Assembly: GCA_030523505.1 (NCBI GenBank)
Contig: JAUNIK010000053.1
Span: forward strand, 1-7,851
Direction: 5' to 3'
Source of the DNA: Prevotellaceae bacterium
GTDB lineage: Bacteria; Bacteroidota; Bacteroidia; Bacteroidales; Bacteroidaceae
Length of the DNA stretch: 7,851 nt
The notes below the pieces were generated by a model. The model saw nothing but the letters and a program-made list of their open reading frames with translations, had not been told where the DNA came from and ran no database searches. Below are positions 5,146-7,851 of the stretch, in pieces (positions within the stretch are counted from its first letter, which is position 1; each line of letters begins with the position of its first letter). A program made the position numbers and the translations under genes.

Positions 5146-7404
5146 ATGCGTATTCTATTATCACTGTTATTCCTCGTCCTTTCCACCGTCTCCGTGGCAA
5201 ATCCTATCGATGATATGCTCGAGCGTATCGACAAAGGAGCAAAGGCAAAGTTCAAGATTGAAAAGGTGGACAGCAAGAAGGATTTCTTTGAGCTCGACCA
5301 GAAAGGCAACCGTGTTGTTGTAAGAGGCAACACCTGGGTGAACATCGCGTCGGGCATCAACTGGTATCTGAAATACTATGCCGGTGTGCAACTCACATGG
5401 AACAACCCTACAGCCAAACTGCCGGCAGTGATGCCACGTGTGACAAAGAAAGAGCGCCACGAGACCGACCTCACCCTGCGCTATGACTTCAACTACTGTA
5501 CCTTCTCTTACTCTATGGCGTTCTGGGACTGGAAGCGCTGGGAGCAGGAGATAGACTGGATGGCACTCCACGGAGTGAATCTGCCATTGGCTATCGTCGG
5601 TGAGGAGTGCGTGTGGCGTAATATGCTGCTTCGCTTAGGATACAGCGAAGAGGAAGTGGGACGGTTCATTGCTGGTCCGGCGTTCCTCGCATGGTGGGAG
5701 ATGAACAACCTCGAAGGGTGGGGCGGTCCGTTACCACTCTCATGGTATAGCCAGCAGGAGGCATTGCAGAAGAAGATTCTTGCACGAATGAAGGAACTCG
5801 GCATGCATCCAGTGTTGCCGGGCTATTGCGGAATGATGCCACATGATGCAAAGGAGAAACTCGGGTTGAATGTCACCGATGGAGGATTGTGGAACGGATA
5901 TGTACGTCCTTCAAACCTCTCGGCAACGGATAAGCGCTTTGACGAGATTGCCGATATCTATTACGACGAACTCACGAAGCTCTTTGGTAAGGCTGAATAT
6001 TATTCTATGGACCCATTCCATGAGAGCAACGACGATGCCTCTATCGACTATGCCGAGGCTGGCCAGAAGTTGATGGACGCCATGAAGCGTGTCAACAAGA
6101 ATGCCACTTGGGTGATACAAGGTTGGACAGAGAACCCTCGTCCACAGATGATCAAGGGCATGAACAATGGTGACCTACTCGTTCTCGACCTCTTCTCAGA
6201 GTGTCGCCCGATGTGGGGTATCCCTTCGATATGGAAACGCGAGAAAGGCTATGAGCAACACGACTGGTTGTTCTGTCTTTTGGAGAACTTCGGAGCGAAC
6301 AACGGTCTGCACGGTCGTATGGACCAGCTCCTGCATAACTTCTTCCTGACTAAAACAAACCCATTGGCGAAGCAGCTGAAAGGTATCGGTTTCACTATGG
6401 AAGGTTCGGAGAACAATCCGGTGATGTTTGAACTCATGAGCGAGTTGCCATGGAGAAACGAACCATTCACCAAGGAGCAGTGGATAAAAGGTTATGTGAA
6501 GGCACGCTATGGAGTCGACGATCCTGTGCTCCTCGAGGCATGGAATATCCTCATCAACTCCATCTATAATTGTCCGATGGGCAACAACCAGCAAGGCCCT
6601 CACGAGAGTATCTTCTGTGGTCGTCCGTCGTTGAACAACTTCCAGGTGAAGAGTTGGTCGAAGATGCGCAACTACTATGATCCTGCCGACACCAAGCGTG
6701 CAGCAGAGGTGTTCGCAAGTGTTGCTGACAAATACCGTGGTAATAACAACTATGAGTACGACCTTGTGGATATCGTCCGTCAGGCACTCGCCGACCAAGG
6801 TCGCCGCCAGTATCTCACGACCATTGCCGACTATAACGCCTTCTCTCGTGGAGAGTTTGATGTCGATGCAAAGCGCTTTTTGGAGATGCTTCTGTTGCAG
6901 GATGAACTCCTTGCTACCCGTTCGGAATTCCGACTGGGAACACGCACTGAACAGGCACGCAACCTCGGTAACACCCTTGAGGAGAAGAACCTCTACGAAT
7001 GGAACGCCCGTGTGCAGATCACCACATGGGGTAATCGTGTGTGTGCCGACCAGGGCGGTCTGAGAGACTATGCCAATAAGGAATGGCAGGGACTGTTGAA
7101 GGATTTCTATTATGTGCGCTGGGCCACCTATTTCAAGGCCCTCGCCGATCAAATGCGCGACAACACCCAGCCTAATGAGGACGCCCTCGGTGGTGGTGTT
7201 AATGCCAACAAGACTGAATCTGAACTGTTCTCTATGGCATTGCCAAAAGGCCCGGAAATCGACTGGTATGCCATCGAAGAGCCATGGACCTTGCGACATG
7301 ATGAATATTCTTCGAAGCCAGCAGGTGATCCTATAGAGATGGCAAAGAAGGTGATGAAGTATCTTAAGCCCCTCCCCAGCCCTCCCCCTTATGGGAGGGA
7401 GTAA
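5146..7404 (+). CDS. Secreted GH89 alpha-N-acetylglucosaminidase (NAGLU family)
   Basis: Hydrolyses terminal alpha-linked GlcNAc, for example the alpha-1,4-GlcNAc caps of gastric-type mucin or heparan-type ends. A signal peptide (1-18, cleavage after S-V-A) is followed by an N-terminal alpha/beta domain (about 20-105), the central TIM barrel (about 108-450) and an all-helical C-terminal domain (about 455-735), the same order as human NAGLU and the clostridial GH89 enzymes. Diagnostic stretches are E-I-D-W-M-A-L-H-G-V-N-L-P-L, G-P-A-F-L-A-W (177-183) and N-L-E-G-W-G-G-P-L-P (188-197). The catalytic pair is probably Glu293 in D-P-F-H-E-S and Glu419 in T-M-E-G-S, matching human Glu316 and Glu446 by motif and spacing. 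Oddity: residues 742-752 (P-L-P-S-P-P-P-Y-G-R-E) and most of the stop codon are written by repeat D, so the original C-terminus was probably replaced. The tail lies outside the enzyme fold, and activity is likely retained. Confidence 0.96.
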   Translation: MRILLSLLFLVLSTVSVANPIDDMLERIDKGAKAKFKIEKVDSKKDFFELDQKGNRVVVRGNTWVNIASGINWYLKYYAGVQLTWNNPTAKLPAVMPRVTKKERHETDLTLRYDFNYCTFSYSMAFWDWKRWEQEIDWMALHGVNLPLAIVGEECVWRNMLLRLGYSEEEVGRFIAGPAFLAWWEMNNLEGWGGPLPLSWYSQQEALQKKILARMKELGMHPVLPGYCGMMPHDAKEKLGLNVTDGGLWNGYVRPSNLSATDKRFDEIADIYYDELTKLFGKAEYYSMDPFHESNDDASIDYAEAGQKLMDAMKRVNKNATWVIQGWTENPRPQMIKGMNNGDLLVLDLFSECRPMWGIPSIWKREKGYEQHDWLFCLLENFGANNGLHGRMDQLLHNFFLTKTNPLAKQLKGIGFTMEGSENNPVMFELMSELPWRNEPFTKEQWIKGYVKARYGVDDPVLLEAWNILINSIYNCPMGNNQQGPHESIFCGRPSLNNFQVKSWSKMRNYYDPADTKRAAEVFASVADKYRGNNNYEYDLVDIVRQALADQGRRQYLTTIADYNAFSRGEFDVDAKRFLEMLLLQDELLATRSEFRLGTRTEQARNLGNTLEEKNLYEWNARVQITTWGNRVCADQGGLRDYANKEWQGLLKDFYYVRWATYFKALADQMRDNTQPNEDALGGGVNANKTESELFSMALPKGPEIDWYAIEEPWTLRHDEYSSKPAGDPIEMAKKVMKYLKPLPSPPPYGRE
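7368..7402 (+). repeat. Palindromic C-rich repeat, copy D, inside the GH89 3' end
   Basis: The C-rich arm GCCCCTCCCCAGC (7368-7380) leads into a hairpin: CCCTCCC (7380-7386) pairs with GGGAGGG (7393-7399) across the loop CCTTAT, followed by AGT whose T starts the GH89 stop codon. CCCCCTTATGGG (7384-7395) is the exact reverse complement of 7834-7845 in copy E. The minus strand has four G-runs of three or more with one- or two-base loops (7369-7388), a potential G-quadruplex. Confidence 0.85.
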
Positions 7405-7414
7405 GTAAATACTA

Positions 7415-7804
7415 ATGACTGTTCATGAAGATATGAGGAAACCTTTTGAAACGGCGGATTGCGCAAACTATGGAGTGTTAAAAGCTAATGCGAAGAATAA
7501 TAGAAATAATCCAACTGAAGCAGAGAGTTGCCTTTGGCATCATTTGAGCAAAGATGAACTTGGAGTAAGGTTCAGAAGGCAGTATGTCATTGATAACTTC
7601 ATTGTTGACTTTGTCTGCTTGAAGAAGAAGCTGATTATTGAGATAGATGGTGGATACCATTTCGAAGAAGATCAGCAACTTTCCGATGAAGCAAGAACGT
7701 CCATTTTGGAAAAGCTGGGATTCAGAGTGATACGATTTACGAATGAAGAAGTTCTCTTTGATATAGAAACTACAATATCGAAGATAAAAAATATAATAAG
7801 CTAA
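7415..7804 (+). CDS. DUF559 endonuclease-like protein
   Basis: Small protein (129 residues) of the DUF559 family, related in fold to the very-short-patch-repair (Vsr) and PD-(D/E)XK nucleases. Its biochemical role is not established. Typical family features, in order: N-A-K-N-N-R-N-N-P-T-E-A-E (25-37) with C-L-W, the basic F-R-R-Q (53-56), I-V-D-F (63-66) with candidate metal ligand Asp65, I-E-I-D-G-G-Y-H (75-82) with Glu76 and Asp78, and the C-terminal G-F-R-V-I-R-F-T-N-E-E-V (102-113). All putative active-site residues are present and the length is normal, so it looks intact. No signal peptide: cytoplasmic. The ATG at 7415 is 10 bases after the GH89 stop; ATG 7433 is an alternative start. 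No promoter or Shine-Dalgarno motif is visible, so expression probably depends on read-through from GH89. Repeats D and E flank it. Confidence 0.88.
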   Translation: MTVHEDMRKPFETADCANYGVLKANAKNNRNNPTEAESCLWHHLSKDELGVRFRRQYVIDNFIVDFVCLKKKLIIEIDGGYHFEEDQQLSDEARTSILEKLGFRVIRFTNEEVLFDIETTISKIKNIIS

Positions 7805-7828
7805 ATATGACAAATGTAACTTCAAATC

Positions 7829-7851
7829 ACTCCCCCATAAGGGGGGGAGTC
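7829..7851 (-). repeat. Palindromic repeat, copy E (inverted relative to D), cut by window edge
   Basis: ACTCCCCC (7829-7836) pairs with GGGGGAGT (7843-7850), eight bases around the loop ATAAGG. Positions 7834-7845 are the exact reverse complement of 7384-7395 in copy D, and the GGAGT edge is also shared after a two-base gap. It begins 25 bases after the DUF559 stop and could act as a transcription-end hairpin, though no T-tract is seen before the edge. Confidence 0.75.

Larger units (their letters stand above)
7368..7851. mobile_element. Candidate unit: DUF559 gene bracketed by inverted palindromic repeats
   Basis: Repeat D on the left and its inverted relative E on the right enclose a single small gene with a nuclease-type fold. 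The gene is visibly more A/T-rich than the neighbouring GH89 gene, and the left repeat overwrites the GH89 C-terminus, which suggests insertion. The right end is cut by the window, so the full length, terminal arm and any target duplication cannot be seen. Confidence 0.4.

Noticed and set aside
6196..7299. A 367-codon minus-strand open frame antisense to GH89
   Set aside because: It is a shadow of the strongly supported GH89 frame caused by its codon bias; it has no recognisable domain, signal or upstream control sequence.
7415..7804. A true Vsr mismatch-repair endonuclease
   Set aside because: The length and motifs (N-A-K-x-x-R, F-R-R-Q, I-E-I-D-G-G-x-H) fit DUF559, and there is no neighbouring cytosine methyltransferase as expected for vsr.

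Overview
The window looks like chromosomal DNA from a Bacteroidales bacterium, most likely Prevotella or a close relative. The evidence is three upstream regions with the Bacteroidetes-type promoter (TTTG or CTTG, 20 bases, then TAnnTTTG), AT-rich leaders with little or no Shine-Dalgarno signal, and a set of secreted glycan-degrading enzymes typical of gut or oral Bacteroidales. The genus is an inference.

Layout from left to right. (1) Positions 1-2035, minus strand: a lipoprotein-type GH92 alpha-mannosidase whose C-terminal end runs off the left edge. (2) Positions 2036-2216: a divergent control region with one promoter per direction. (3) Positions 2217-4070, plus: a secreted GH29 alpha-L-fucosidase with two C-terminal discoidin-like modules. 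(4) Positions 4071-4233: a short gap between convergent genes, filled completely by three G/C-rich palindromes (A, B, C); B is also a good intrinsic terminator. (5) Positions 4234-4992, minus: a compact exported glycerophosphodiester phosphodiesterase-like protein. (6) Positions 4993-5145: a second divergent control region. (7) Positions 5146-7404, plus: a secreted GH89 alpha-N-acetylglucosaminidase whose last 11 codons lie inside a repeat (D). (8) Positions 7415-7804, plus: a small DUF559 nuclease-like gene, followed by an inverted relative of repeat D (E) at the right edge.

Alpha-mannosidase, alpha-fucosidase and alpha-GlcNAcase together point to trimming of host glycoprotein glycans (N-glycans, Lewis-type fucosylated chains, alpha-GlcNAc-capped mucin chains). 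No SusC/SusD pair, sulfatase or regulator gene is visible. The fucosidase and GH89 genes share an almost identical promoter and leader block, so co-expression is likely.

The most unusual item is the repeat family. Copies A, C, D and E are C-rich/G-rich hairpins lying at or next to stop codons. D and E bracket the DUF559 gene in opposite orientation; A and C form a similar inverted pair with no gene between them. This suggests an autonomous unit (nuclease-like gene plus terminal palindromes) and a gene-less derivative, comparable in logic to REP/RAYT systems but with an unrelated protein. That is an inference from one window; a genome-wide repeat search would decide it.
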